A stretch of DNA of 64,000 nucleotides from Bradyrhizobium sp. CCBAU 53340. Its GTDB lineage: Bacteria > Pseudomonadota > Alphaproteobacteria > Rhizobiales > Xanthobacteraceae. The notes beneath the pieces were generated by a model. It saw only the letters and a program-made list of their open reading frames with translations. It was not told where the DNA came from and did not search any database. Below, piece by piece: positions 26,112 to 34,665 of the stretch (its first letter is position 1; the number at the start of each line of letters is the position of its first letter). Location of the stretch: positions 186,001 through 250,000 of the forward strand of contig NZ_CP030056.1 in NCBI RefSeq assembly GCF_015291645.1. The letters run 5' to 3'. A program made the translations under genes and the position numbers.

Positions 26112-27444
26112 TTTGAGCGAGACGGCCTTGGAGAGCCAATCCATCGCCCCTTGCCAAAACGCCTGCCCGCGAGCAGACGATGCAGTCCTGGACGGGCTCA
26201 CCCTTGACCGACCGGAGGCGACTTCTCAGACCATCATACAGAAGATGCCGCGCCGGCGATGGCACGCCGACAACAGCGGACAAGAACATGGTGATGGCGA
26301 GCGAGGTAATAGTGCTGTTGATCGAGATCACCGCGGGCGCAGGTTCACGAGCGCCGACGAGATAAGGATCCTGCTTGCGCTCGGCCTCCGACATCATGTC
26401 GCGGCGGACCTCGTTACCGTCCAAGAGGCCACCGCAGGTGAGGCAAGCCAATCCAGGCGACAGCATCTGGGCGCGGCCGGTAATGTGAGTGATCTTGCCC
26501 CCCTTAACGGCGATAACCGTCCCGATATCGATGCAAGGAATGAGATATTGATAAGCTAATTGCTGAAGGACGGCTCGACTACCGTGTGAATCGGTGCAGC
26601 AAAACAGCACATCAACGTCTCGCAATTTCTTTGCGGTTTCGACGAAGACGACGTTCTCTTGAAAAGAGGTGACTACGGCACGAGGTTGAACTGCGCGAAT
26701 ATATCGCTCGGCCACCGCGACTTTGGCCTGCCCCGTATCGGCAGATGCGGACCCTGCCAAGCGGTTCAAATTAGTCAGCTCGACGTCATCTGGATCAACT
26801 AGAACGAACTCCTTGACGCCGAGGTGAGCCAATTGCTGCACGGCCAGCGATCCCGTGCCACCAAGTCCCACGATCCCCACCCTGAGGCTTTGGAGGATGC
26901 TCTGCCCGGCACGACCGAAGGCCCGAACCTGCCGATCGTAAAGATCGGAAGGGTCGTGTGATCGACTGGGATCAAACAGGACTCGTCGATCATCCCCTAC
27001 CGCAATCAGACGAAGATGTCGGTCGCTTCCAAGGTAGCGACATGCATACCCTCCGTCGCTCACAACAAGGGCCAGATGCTGCAAGTCAGGGGTTCGATGC
27101 CGAAAGAAGTGTGCGAGAACCTCCTCGCCCGCATCGTCAATGCGCGAAAACTCGGGCGCGGCCCTCCCGGGATGGCTATGCACAAACACCAGGCTACTTT
27201 TGGTCCGCGCAGCAATCTTTGCCCACCTGGCGATGAACGCAGGCCGCAGCTCTGCTTCGAGTTGGCTGCGCCGAGTGTAGTCGTCTTCAGCGGGCACTAC
27301 GACCTCTCGCACCAACACCCTTGCACGACCGTCGGCCCGAGACGTTCTGCCGCACATCAAGACCAAGCATAACTCGGTTCGACCGCCCAGCACGGAGCGC
27401 CGGACGAAGTCGAGATCGGCAAAGGTGATGAGAAGATCGTCCAC
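26098..27444 (-). CDS. JAB-E1 fusion (deconjugase plus ubiquitin-activating-like enzyme)
   Basis: The GTG start at 27444 shares its G with the TAG stop of the E2 gene (TAGTG), giving 448 residues. The N-terminal JAB domain has FVHSHPGRAAPEFSRIDD, a complete JAMM motif. The C-terminal ThiF/E1 domain has VGIVGLGGTGSLAVQQL, the LVDPDDVELTNLNRLAG ATP-binding block, and two CxxC pairs (CLTCGG and CIVCSR) binding zinc. The protein would adenylate the Ubl C-terminus and also trim or remove it. JAB-E1 fusions are characteristic of Ubl operons with a family-E E2. A longer frame open to 27540 lies inside the E2 gene and is not needed. Confidence 0.88.
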   Translation of the reverse strand: MDDLLITFADLDFVRRSVLGGRTELCLVLMCGRTSRADGRARVLVREVVVPAEDDYTRRSQLEAELRPAFIARWAKIAARTKSSLVFVHSHPGRAAPEFSRIDDAGEEVLAHFFRHRTPDLQHLALVVSDGGYACRYLGSDRHLRLIAVGDDRRVLFDPSRSHDPSDLYDRQVRAFGRAGQSILQSLRVGIVGLGGTGSLAVQQLAHLGVKEFVLVDPDDVELTNLNRLAGSASADTGQAKVAVAERYIRAVQPRAVVTSFQENVVFVETAKKLRDVDVLFCCTDSHGSRAVLQQLAYQYLIPCIDIGTVIAVKGGKITHITGRAQMLSPGLACLTCGGLLDGNEVRRDMMSEAERKQDPYLVGAREPAPAVISINSTITSLAITMFLSAVVGVPSPARHLLYDGLRSRLRSVKGEPVQDCIVCSRAGVLARGDGLALQGRLAQNVNR

Positions 27445-27827
27445 TATCGTGCGGGGTTTAGACGTTGCGCGATGACGTTGACATAGGTCAGCATGTTGTC
27501 GCGATTTGGATTCCAAGATTGCAAGTGCCACGAAAACCAAGTGCCTCGCGGCTCACCCCCTGGGACCGGATTGGCATCGTTCGAGGCGGTTGGAGCGCCG
27601 CCGTCCACCAAGCGAACAGGCCCCGGTTCCAACCAGAAGCAATCCGGTTGTGCCGAAGGATATCCCGGTGGCAGCAGAAAAATGACGGTCCCTTTAGCGA
27701 TGCTCCAACCTTCTGGAAGATCGAATTCCGGAATCTCAACCAATACAGCTCCGTTGGACATCGGGGTTCGACGCGCCAAGGGAAAATGCTGTTGGAGCGC
27801 CGCAAACTGCTTATCAATGATTTCCAT
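27444..27827 (-). CDS. Prokaryotic E2-like protein (family E)
   Basis: From ATG 27827 the protein has 127 residues with the UBC-like core: GWSIAKGTVIFLLPPGYP, PDCFWLEPGPVRL, and the C-terminal block RGTWFSWHLQSWNPNRDNM. The last block is characteristic of prokaryotic E2 family E. Its only Cys is in PDCFW, upstream of where the E2 catalytic Cys normally lies. As in other family-E members, thioester chemistry at the canonical site is therefore doubtful. The start overlaps the Ubl stop by 14 bases and the stop overlaps the JAB-E1 start. Confidence 0.8.
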   Translation of the reverse strand: MEIIDKQFAALQQHFPLARRTPMSNGAVLVEIPEFDLPEGWSIAKGTVIFLLPPGYPSAQPDCFWLEPGPVRLVDGGAPTASNDANPVPGGEPRGTWFSWHLQSWNPNRDNMLTYVNVIAQRLNPAR

Positions 27828-28065
27828 GTCCAAATGTCGCCGGCGGCACTGCAAAAAAATGCTTGATCCGATCGTTCAGGGGCACTGTATCTGGGTCAGC
27901 GATCGGACGATCCGGCGTGTCTCCCTGCTCTTCCAAAAAAAGCTGATAATTCGCTTCGATCTTGGCGATCCGCTTAATGTCGGCCCCGGAGAGATAAGAA
28001 TGCTCGGTCTCGTATTTCACCCCATCAACGAAAAAGTGGAATTCCTTTTCTTTTTTGTCGTTCAT
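27814..28065 (-). CDS. Ubiquitin-like (multiubiquitin-family) modifier, single domain
   Basis: This 83-residue protein has one beta-grasp unit: FHFFVDGVKYETEHSYLSG, ADIKRIAKIEANYQLFLEE, and IADPDTVPLNDRIKHFFAVP. These are hallmarks of the multiubiquitin family. The tail is PPATFGHGNH, so a Gly is followed by His-Gly-Asn-His; exposure of a C-terminal Gly would need removal of one or three residues, a plausible job for the JAB domain downstream. It is the first gene of the five-gene operon. The ATG is preceded by an AGGAGATC ribosome-binding site. Confidence 0.82.
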   Translation of the reverse strand: MNDKKEKEFHFFVDGVKYETEHSYLSGADIKRIAKIEANYQLFLEEQGDTPDRPIADPDTVPLNDRIKHFFAVPPATFGHGNH

Positions 28066-28466
28066 GATCTCCTACCTGCTCCGGTGCGGCCTCCCGACGA
28101 AGACCGATGCGCATGCTATCAGCTAGAACAAATAAAGAACAGTGTCAAGGTCTTCTCCCCTTGGATCTTGCAGCTAGGTGCCTGTCAGTTGCGCCGAGTT
28201 CGTGCGGCTCAACGTGACTGGCGGCTACCAGCGAGTGGCGAAACGCCGCCGCTTCGCGCGGGCCTAGCTGCGTCCTGGATCGCGGAAGCAATCTAAGCGG
28301 CTGCTTGCGGCGCCGCGCGCGGGTGAATTCTTCAAGCTTGCACGTCAACTATCCTCAATCCCGACGCGGGCATGACCGTTCCGAGCTGGAGTGCTACGCC
28401 ATCACCACGCCCGCACCTCCAAGACAAACCAACGAATGAATGGCGTGAGTCGACAGGAGGTCTCGA
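28066..28466. other. Intergenic: Ubl operon promoter side and unassigned sequence
   Basis: About 400 bases between divergent genes. It should hold the promoter of the Ubl operon; AT-rich sequence with AACAAATAAAG lies near 28127. I see no convincing small gene in the rest. Confidence 0.45.
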
Positions 28467-28937
28467 GTGCCTCTAAGATGTAGGGAAGTAAGTTCGCGGA
28501 AGCCGCGTACGGGTGGGGCAGTGAACTTCCAGGTGACGGTTCTCAAGGTGCTGGTCAGCTATCCGGACGGGTTCGCCGTCCTGGAGGACATCAAGCGCGA
28601 TATGGCGATTCTGGCCACCAGCGGACGGGACTGGGCCGAACGCACGAAGCGATTGGCGGCCCGCGTGCCTGACCTGGATATCTTCTCCCAACGTCTCATC
28701 GAGCGAAGGAACGGCGGCTGGCGCATCACTGATAAGGGACGCGAGGTTCTCGCGGTCATGGAGGCGCGGCCCGCACCAGCTCAGCCAATGGAGCTGCCTG
28801 ATGCCCGCGCGGTCGAGGAGCCGGCGCCAGCCACGACACTGTCGCCGATGCCGTCGATCACGCCGGTTCGACGCCTGCGCAAACAAACCCGACGCCAAGC
28901 GTTGCGGCAGTTGCAACGTGCGAGAGCTCGCTCGTGA
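28467..28937 (+). CDS. Small winged-helix-type protein, unknown role
   Basis: The GTG start at 28467 gives 156 residues; a GTG at 28521 behind GGGTGGGGC is an alternative and fits the beginning of the conserved part (NFQVTVLKVLVSYPDG). The body resembles a winged-helix DNA-binding domain: helices around VLEDIKRDMAIL, then RLIERRNGGWRITDKGREVL, where the last piece has the typical wing. A Pro/Ala-rich linker and a very basic tail (RRLRKQTRRQALRQL) follow. Similar small proteins are scattered in rhizobial accessory DNA. The function is unknown. Confidence 0.6.
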   Translation: MPLRCREVSSRKPRTGGAVNFQVTVLKVLVSYPDGFAVLEDIKRDMAILATSGRDWAERTKRLAARVPDLDIFSQRLIERRNGGWRITDKGREVLAVMEARPAPAQPMELPDARAVEEPAPATTLSPMPSITPVRRLRKQTRRQALRQLQRARARS

Positions 28938-28980
28938 GCAAAGGACGGGCCTTGGCTCCAGCATCGAAGATGATTGATTC

Positions 28981-29043
28981 GTATAACCTTCATTATGTAA
29001 TATCCGAAGTTGAGTTTGCATCAAATTGTGTAGTCTGAAGTTG
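28981..29043 (+). repeat. Copy A of a diverged ~60-bp dispersed repeat
   Basis: The segment containing AACCTTCATTATGTAATATC, then GCATCAAATTGTG, recurs in altered form at 33815-33877 (AACCTTCATTTTGGAATATC, then GCATCAAAATTGTG). Both copies have the same orientation. The two flank the IS-remnant and type III effector segment. Confidence 0.55.
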
Positions 29044-29311
29044 GTCCCTAAGTACCTGCTGTCGTCGGTTGCGTAGTCGCGTGATCCCCGCTAGAAAAGT
29101 CATCTTCAGCAAGGGTGCTCACAATGGACGACTATTCGGACGACATAAGACGACCGTTGTGGCCGCGTATCGAAGTGTATGCTGGCGCAGGTCGCAAGCG
29201 TCGGCCGGATGTTGGTGCTGGACGCTGTAGCGGAACCGTTGGAACGTTCAAAGAAGTGTGGGCCTCAGAGGCAGGCCTCGCGCAAGAACCGGCTTTGCGC
29301 AAGCCCGCCAT

Positions 29312-29794
29312 TTAACCGATGGCAGCATCATTAGCCGTGAACACGGCGTCTACGCCGGGAAGCTGCGCATGCGCCAGCGTCGTGCAGGCCGTGTTGCGGT
29401 CCAGGATCAGCCGACGTGGGTCAGTAAGGCCGCTCGCAACGGCGTTGTCGCGAAATCCGAGCCGGCGGCGGGTCGTGCGCGGGTCGGTGCCGTCGATGAA
29501 CGCTAAGTTCTTGCGTCCTTGCGCGACGAAGTGCCGGGCGACGGTATCGCCCGCCTGGTAGTTATCGAAACCGACGACTGCATCGATTGGAGACGATGGC
29601 AGCTCCCGTGTTTCACCTACGGGACTGCGTGCATGCCGCAGCAGGCGAGCGCCCTCCTCCGTTGCGGGTGATCCGACCATGATGATCGCCTCCGGCCGCC
29701 GCGACAGCAGTGCAGTCAGCAGGCGATCCTGCGAGGGGAGAGTCGTAGCGCGACTGCGCGAGAATGACTGAGAATCCGAGCGGTTCGAGCACTG
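29312..29794 (-). pseudogene. LacI-family regulator remnant (ligand-binding domain)
   Basis: Broken frames encode pieces of a LacI/GntR-type repressor core. [13 protein letters not shown] lies in one frame. [37 protein letters not shown] and [18 protein letters not shown] lie in the next, separated by a frameshift near 29745. The DNA-binding headpiece is missing because the sequence switches abruptly to IS110 transposase at about 29795. The C-terminal part ends near 29316 ([13 protein letters not shown]). It is a truncated, non-functional relic. Confidence 0.65.
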
Positions 29795-30052
29795 ACAAAG
29801 GCGCCTGCGCATGCCGAGCGTCGATACAGACCACTGGAAGATCAGCCCTACGAAGCTCGTGCCACAGCCAACTCGCCATCGTCCCGGTCTCAAAACAAAT
29901 GCGCTCGGCGTGTGGAGCTCGCTTGCGGAGCAGTGCCGTGAGCGCCCGGGGTCGGACTTGGCCTTTCCCTCTAACAAGACCTGACCGACCTCGTCGAGCA
30001 CACACACTGACGTTTCATTCTGCGAGACATCCAGCCCAACATATTGCTTCAT
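29795..30052 (-). pseudogene. IS110-family transposase N-terminal remnant
   Basis: From ATG 30052 the frame encodes [20 protein letters not shown], the start of the DEDD transposase/recombinase (RuvC-like) domain of IS110. A frameshift near 29945 leads to the continuation [20 protein letters not shown] and [13 protein letters not shown]. The sequence then jumps into the LacI relic. Only about 86 codons of the roughly 340-codon family remain. The bridge-RNA and IS boundaries are not visible. Confidence 0.7.
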
Positions 30053-30230
30053 AGCCCCTCCGATTCGTAAGATGGTGGAGGGCTTGAAGATAGTGGACCT
30101 TTCGTGCCGCGGGCGCGACCGCAATTACGTCATCGTCTGCAATATTGCCCCCCTAAGCCGGGATCGCGCCCAACATTGACCCAGTTGGGCTGTTGCGCTG
30201 CCTGCTTTGGAATGAAGCAGGTGGTCGGCG

Positions 30231-30515
30231 ATGCTGGTCATGGAGACGATTGCGCGAATACGGCGTGAGCACTTCATCAGAGGCAAGACGATCAAGGAGA
30301 TCGCCTGTGACCCGAAGGTGTCGCGGAACACGGTCCGAAAGGTACTGAGGTCTGGGGAGACCTCCTTCGAGTTTGACCGCCAAGTGCAGCCGCGGCCAAA
30401 GCTGGGAGGATGGCCAGTAGAGCTTGACGGACTGCTCGCGGCGAACGATGCTAAACCGGCTCGTGAACAGCTGACGTTGATCCGGATCTTCGAAGACCTG
30501 CGCCGGCCGTGGTAA
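30231..30515 (+). pseudogene. IS21-family IstA remnant
   Basis: Ninety-four codons match the opening of IstA: METIARIRREHFIRGKTIKE, then the helix-turn-helix SRNTVRKVLRSG, and AREQLTLIRIFEDLR. The frame stops where IstA would continue with its DDE core, and no IstB is present. It is a 3'-truncated transposase relic next to the IS110 relic on the other strand. Confidence 0.7.
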
Positions 30516-30564
30516 CGCGGTTATAGTTCTGGAATTCAAGTAGAGGCATTCAACCGCTGCTCGC

Positions 30565-30786
30565 CTAAGCGACTGGCGCAATAGCCACCGTTAGCCTTCT
30601 TAGGAGAGCCAGTTCGGCCTCACCAGCGGCCGTGCGCCTAAGTACCAGCTTGGCAAGCTCTGTTCGATTGACGGGAGTTCGCATACTTGCAGGCAGCGCC
30701 GCCACCGCTTCATCATAGATCTTTCCCAACACCGAAAGAATTTCCGCATCGAAGACCTCACCTCGTACCTGCAACACTTGTACCAA
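30565..30786 (-). CDS. Small conserved-looking hypothetical protein
   Basis: A 73-residue frame encodes a helical product with LSVLGKIYDEAVAALPASM and RTELAKLVLRRTAAGEAEL. The composition and smooth helical pattern suggest a real small protein of the type seen in rhizobial accessory regions, but I cannot name it. No clear partner gene is present; IS relics lie on one side and an effector gene on the other. A chance frame is possible. Confidence 0.4.
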   Translation of the reverse strand: MVQVLQVRGEVFDAEILSVLGKIYDEAVAALPASMRTPVNRTELAKLVLRRTAAGEAELALLRRLTVAIAPVA

Positions 30787-31049
30787 ATCTCCTGTCGAAA
30801 CATCGCGCTGGCGACTCGCTGCAACAAAGCCTGCCTGACCTACTTACGCGGGCTGATCGTCCGCGTCGGCGAAAGGGTGCGCCCGACGCTCAGTTTGTCT
30901 CCTTCCAATCGCTGCGGCCAGACCGGACAGTCGCGCGCAAGCTGTCGCCGGCCAGCTTGTAGGCCCACGACCCCGATTACGGCCCACTGGCTTCGGATTT
31001 CCTGGTCTGACCAATGATGTCGCCACTCGGTACTCTACCGTTAAAGCCC

Positions 31050-33323
31050 CTAGATCCCAAGTCGAGCGGCCTGCGTTGACAGTTGCTCCGCCTCGGCAAG
31101 CCGATAGGGTGGGATGTCACTACGCACTGTGGCCAACAAGGACTTACAGAACGCAGGCGTGAGCTTGCCGCGGTGAATCACGACGTTTTCGCAGCCCGTC
31201 GCCGCCCGGGCGTTCTGCCACTGCTGATTATAGCCGCGTTGTTCGTTGGACTTGACGTGGCAAGCGGCGAAGTCGGCGTCATCCAGCGTCGCCAACTGGC
31301 CCGTATGTACCGGTCGCTTCGTATGGATGTGAACCCACATGGGGCTCGGCATTGCACCATTGCGCAGCGCCTTGGGTTGCAGCTTAACCTGAAACAGCAC
31401 CCCTGGCTCGCCCTTTAACGCGCGCGGTAGATCGGCAGGCGCCAACTCCCCGGCCGCGCGCAACTGTTCAAGGTACTTCTGCGACGGAAAGCCGTAGGTC
31501 TTCATGCATTCAATCCTAGTCAATGCCCTTCGCTCGTCCAAAGTCTTGGCGAGCCCCTGCGCCTCGGCCCGCATCATCTTGAGTCGGACTAGCTTGCCAT
31601 GCACCTCGGGCACTTGCGTTGGCGTGAGTAGGATACGTCGACCAGGCTCCGCGAGCGAACCCTCACAAGCCTGCATTTCGGCGGCCTGGGTCTGCAGGCG
31701 CTCGATCACGGCATCCACAACGTGGTCGGCGTCCTCGGGCTTCATTTGGCGGGCTTGCGAGACGGCCCGTTGCTGACCAGCCAGATCAAACTGCAAAAGT
31801 GCGTCCAACCGCTCGAGTAGGCGCGCCAGCGTCTCCATTGATGGCGGGGCCTGCCAGATCGCCAAGTGTGCCGTCGCCGAGGATGTCGCCCTCGCATGCG
31901 CCTCTTCCGCGCTCACGAGCTTCTTCGTACCCAGATCCGAGAGCACCACAACTTTGGCTGCTGGCGCCGTGGCTTTGTCGGTTGTAGCGATCTGCAGCTG
32001 CGTCCCGTCGCGTGCCGAACTCCCGGCGAGAGTGCTCGGTGTACGTTTGGCTTTACCCTTCCTGCGCGCAGAAGTGCCTTCGGCCGCTACAGCCTCTCGC
32101 GTAGCGTTGGCCGGCTTCGCAGCCCCTGCTTCGACCGCCGGTGAATTGATGGCCGACGTTTTGGGCTGTAGATCCAGCAGCCGCATAACGTCGTGTGCAG
32201 TGACCCACGCGCTTTCCACGATCTGATGCAACAGTTTCAATGGCAGGTCGTCACCGGTCCCCTGACCCCTTAGCTTTGAAACGAGGTTGTGCACTCCCAA
32301 CGCAAATTCAGAAAGCCGCTCCATAACTCCTTCCAGGACCGCGCAGTGCGCCGCGTCGAGTGCGCGTCCTTGGCTCTGTAGAACTGCGTCCTTTGTCGAT
32401 ATGAATGCCGGAAAAACGTCATCGATGAAAGTGCCGAGCAGGCGAGCCCGTCCGTTCTCGGCCATGAGGATTTCCCTCGTGGCTGGGTCGAACGTGCTTT
32501 CGAGAGGCTCAATCATGATTTGTGCGAGAGCGACCTGCGATTGCAGATGCATGCACTTGGTGTGCAGTGCCCAACCGCTGTGCAGCCGCAGTGCGGCCTC
32601 GTCGGCCTGCCGCTTTTGGGCCGTTACATTGGGTAAATTAGCAGTAGCGGCGCAGACGCATTGCATCCGTTCCGAACGCAACGCCTTCTTTCCCCACCAC
32701 TCCATGCAGTCCGCATAGCGGTTTGCTACGCCGGAAACCGCTCGGTTCAGTAGGTCAGAGGGAGTGTTGGATAGCATCCGTTGGAGCACGACGGTTGCAC
32801 TTTTCCTGCTCTGCTCCAAGGCGTAGATGGTCGGGGTGGCCAGAGCGTTACATTGCTCCGCCGCATGGAGCACCTCGTCCCGGAGACCGCGAGCCTGATC
32901 GTCAGACAGAATCCTGCGCGCCTCGTGCTGGGGCAGGCTGGCGTAGTACTCCAGAACTTTTGAGCCGACCTGGATGAGCTTGTCGATCAGCTCTTGTGCC
33001 TCTGACGAGCTCCGCGCTTGCATGGCCGCCTTACTGCGAGCGCCAACTTCCGAGAGCAGGCTTTCCATTTGTCGCTTTGTTGCCTTGATCTCGTCACCCG
33101 TCGATGAAATGGGGACTGCCATATCCGAAGTTCGCGGCTGGCTGCCGACCAACGCCGCTCTATCCTGAGGCCAAGAGCGCATTCGCTCCACGATGGAATA
33201 GAAGGATTGGCCGCCCTCCCCAGCGGCGAGACTCGATTCTGAACGCAAACTGCTCGAGTCCCAAGTGCTGTCGGCTCCGGGAGCCCCAACGAGCGATTTG
33301 CCAGGCCGGCCAATACCCGTCAT
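31050..33323 (-). CDS. Candidate type III secreted effector (XopP/RipH-like)
   Basis: This 757-residue protein has no signal peptide or TM segment. The N-terminus is Ser/Gly-rich (STWDSSSLRSESS), typical of type III secretion signals. The body is mostly helical. A low-complexity Ala/Lys linker occurs near 420-480, and a C-terminal region has WVHIHTKRPVHTGQL, HVKSNEQRGYNQQWQNA and VVIHRGKLTPAFC. I recall this kind of C-terminus from the XopP/RipH (HLK) effectors of Xanthomonas and Ralstonia, but the match is from memory. A tts box lies 38 bases upstream of the start, directly supporting TtsI control and secretion by a symbiotic T3SS. Rhizobial effectors of this kind act in host legume cells. 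Confidence 0.7.
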   Translation of the reverse strand: MTGIGRPGKSLVGAPGADSTWDSSSLRSESSLAAGEGGQSFYSIVERMRSWPQDRAALVGSQPRTSDMAVPISSTGDEIKATKRQMESLLSEVGARSKAAMQARSSSEAQELIDKLIQVGSKVLEYYASLPQHEARRILSDDQARGLRDEVLHAAEQCNALATPTIYALEQSRKSATVVLQRMLSNTPSDLLNRAVSGVANRYADCMEWWGKKALRSERMQCVCAATANLPNVTAQKRQADEAALRLHSGWALHTKCMHLQSQVALAQIMIEPLESTFDPATREILMAENGRARLLGTFIDDVFPAFISTKDAVLQSQGRALDAAHCAVLEGVMERLSEFALGVHNLVSKLRGQGTGDDLPLKLLHQIVESAWVTAHDVMRLLDLQPKTSAINSPAVEAGAAKPANATREAVAAEGTSARRKGKAKRTPSTLAGSSARDGTQLQIATTDKATAPAAKVVVLSDLGTKKLVSAEEAHARATSSATAHLAIWQAPPSMETLARLLERLDALLQFDLAGQQRAVSQARQMKPEDADHVVDAVIERLQTQAAEMQACEGSLAEPGRRILLTPTQVPEVHGKLVRLKMMRAEAQGLAKTLDERRALTRIECMKTYGFPSQKYLEQLRAAGELAPADLPRALKGEPGVLFQVKLQPKALRNGAMPSPMWVHIHTKRPVHTGQLATLDDADFAACHVKSNEQRGYNQQWQNARAATGCENVVIHRGKLTPAFCKSLLATVRSDIPPYRLAEAEQLSTQAARLGI

Positions 33324-33360
33324 ATTCTAACTCCGATCCAGGCGAGAACGTGAAGCCTAA

Positions 33361-33395
33361 TTAGATAGACGGCTTGGCTGACGATCAGCTGACGA
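33361..33395 (-). promoter_or_regulatory. tts box (TtsI binding site) of the effector gene
   Basis: Read on the minus strand the site begins TCGTCAGCTGATCGTCAGC and continues CAAGCCGTCTATCTAA. This agrees well with the rhizobial tts-box pattern (GTCAG-CT-n-TCG-n-AGC, then CCG-CTA-CTA). It ends 37 bases before the start codon, a normal distance for a type III effector promoter, and points at the gene at 31050-33323. Confidence 0.75.
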
Positions 33396-33948
33396 ACGGC
33401 ATTCTCCCGGACTCACCACGAAAATCAGAATCACCGTGCTTCCAATTCCATAGAAGATGCCTTGGTTTGAGGTTTCCGGTCTGCAGACACGCGTCCTGCT
33501 TTGCAACCAGGCCGTGGAGACGGAGCGCAACACTCCCCGCCCTAAAGCAGAGGCTGGTGGGCCCTCAGCAGGCGAGGTATCGGACGCGCACGCTGCAGAG
33601 CCGATGGTGCGATCACAGTCGGGCTGAATACGCAGAGCATTCGATTGACCTTCGCGGGCAGTTGGAAGCGATGATCTATCGGTGGTCCAGTCGCGGGAAT
33701 ACTGCCTTTGATAGCGCTAGTTCGGCGCAGAGACCGAGAGTGGCGCGAGTGCAGGAGACAGCCAGCGGGTCGTTTTACACGCAGGCGATTGATCTCAGTC
33801 AGCTTTCGTTGATTTGCACAACCTTCATTTTGGAATATCCGAAATCAGAGCTGCATCAAAATTGTGCTGCCTGAGGCCAGTCTATTTTTGAGGGCACTCG
33901 CAAGGGAGCACGCATCGACGAATGCGGTGAAACGATTCGCAAACAAGC
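33396..33948. other. Non-coding or degraded stretch with a repeat copy
   Basis: About 550 bases with no gene I would defend. The plus-strand frame 33374-33874 shows no domain and reads across the tts box. The right part holds repeat copy B (33815-33877). The rest is probably decayed DNA. Confidence 0.45.
33815..33877 (+). repeat. Copy B of the diverged ~60-bp dispersed repeat
   Basis: It is the same element as at 28981-29043, with AACCTTCATTTTGGAATATC and GCATCAAAATTGTG. Roughly three quarters of positions agree over 60 bases by eye. Confidence 0.55.
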
Positions 33949-34401
33949 TTACAGATGCTCCGCGTCCAGCTCGGCGAGATTCGCAAGCGCGTTGCCTCGC
34001 TTCTCATCACGCGTGCGCTTATAGGCGAATAGATCCTCTGCCCTAATCCTGCGATGACGCCCCACTGTCACGTGCTGAATTTCGTTCTTCTCTAGCAGAG
34101 AAACCAGAAACGGACGTGAGACATTTAGGATGTCGGCAGCTTGCTGTGTGGTCAACATCTCATGCACAGGCACAAGGGTCACCGCATCGCCGCGGCCGAT
34201 GTGCCGAAGCAATTCCATTAAGAGGCTCGACAGGGCCGGCGACAAGGTTATCTCAGCAGCCTTTTGAGCATCGTCGAGCACGCGTAGCTTGGCATCCCCA
34301 GTCGCATGCGACGCGAGTATTTGACGAAGCTGGTTGGCTGCCGCCTTCTCGCTCGCGGAAGGCAGGCGAGTACCTCCCAGCTCTTCGGCGTAGGCTGGCA
34401 T
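33949..34401 (-). CDS. Excisionase-type HTH protein, probable orphan antitoxin
   Basis: This 150-residue protein has a C-terminal MerR/excisionase-like helix-turn-helix ([20 protein letters not shown], then [16 protein letters not shown]). The N-terminal half is helical. Such proteins normally precede a PIN-domain toxin gene in type II toxin-antitoxin pairs. Downstream on the minus strand (below 33949) there is no PIN frame, only the repeat and decayed sequence, so the partner seems lost. GAGGAGAAC upstream of ATG 34401 supports the start. Confidence 0.75.
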   Translation of the reverse strand: MPAYAEELGGTRLPSASEKAAANQLRQILASHATGDAKLRVLDDAQKAAEITLSPALSSLLMELLRHIGRGDAVTLVPVHEMLTTQQAADILNVSRPFLVSLLEKNEIQHVTVGRHRRIRAEDLFAYKRTRDEKRGNALANLAELDAEHL

Positions 34402-34529
34402 CGTAATCGTTGTTCTCCTCGGTACGGCATTGTATGTAGGCTATATTCGAAATAAACGCAACAAGTGAAATAAACGAAAATACTGAAGTTCCGGTTGGCT
34501 GGGGTCCCCTCCCCGGGGTCAAGTAGCTC

Positions 34530-34665
34530 AATGCAAGGTGAGACTTTCGGGGCCGCCCCGGATAAGCATGGAATGCTGCGGAACTGGCCCAGGACCGGGC
34601 AACCGCCCGGTGAAGTCCAGAAGTAATTCTGGGCAGAGCCTACGCATAGGGGGAAGGCTGTTTTA
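34530..34665 (+). ncRNA. Candidate structured RNA (run of five hairpins)
   Basis: In a region without a gene, consecutive perfect hairpins occur. They are CGGGG/CCCCG at 34548-34560, GCAT/ATGC at 34566-34576, ACCGGGC-AACC-GCCCGGT at 34594-34611, CCAGAA-GTAA-TTCTGG (a GNRA-type loop) at 34617-34632, and AGCCT/AGGCT around 34637-34659. A T-rich stretch follows (TGATCTTTTT near 34670-34680). I cannot assign a family. Candidates are a transposon-associated guide RNA (HEARO/omega type), a group II intron fragment or a small RNA. Confidence 0.4.

Noticed and set aside
33374..33874. 166-residue plus-strand frame
   Set aside because: It runs across the tts box and repeat copy B and shows no domain or ribosome-binding site.
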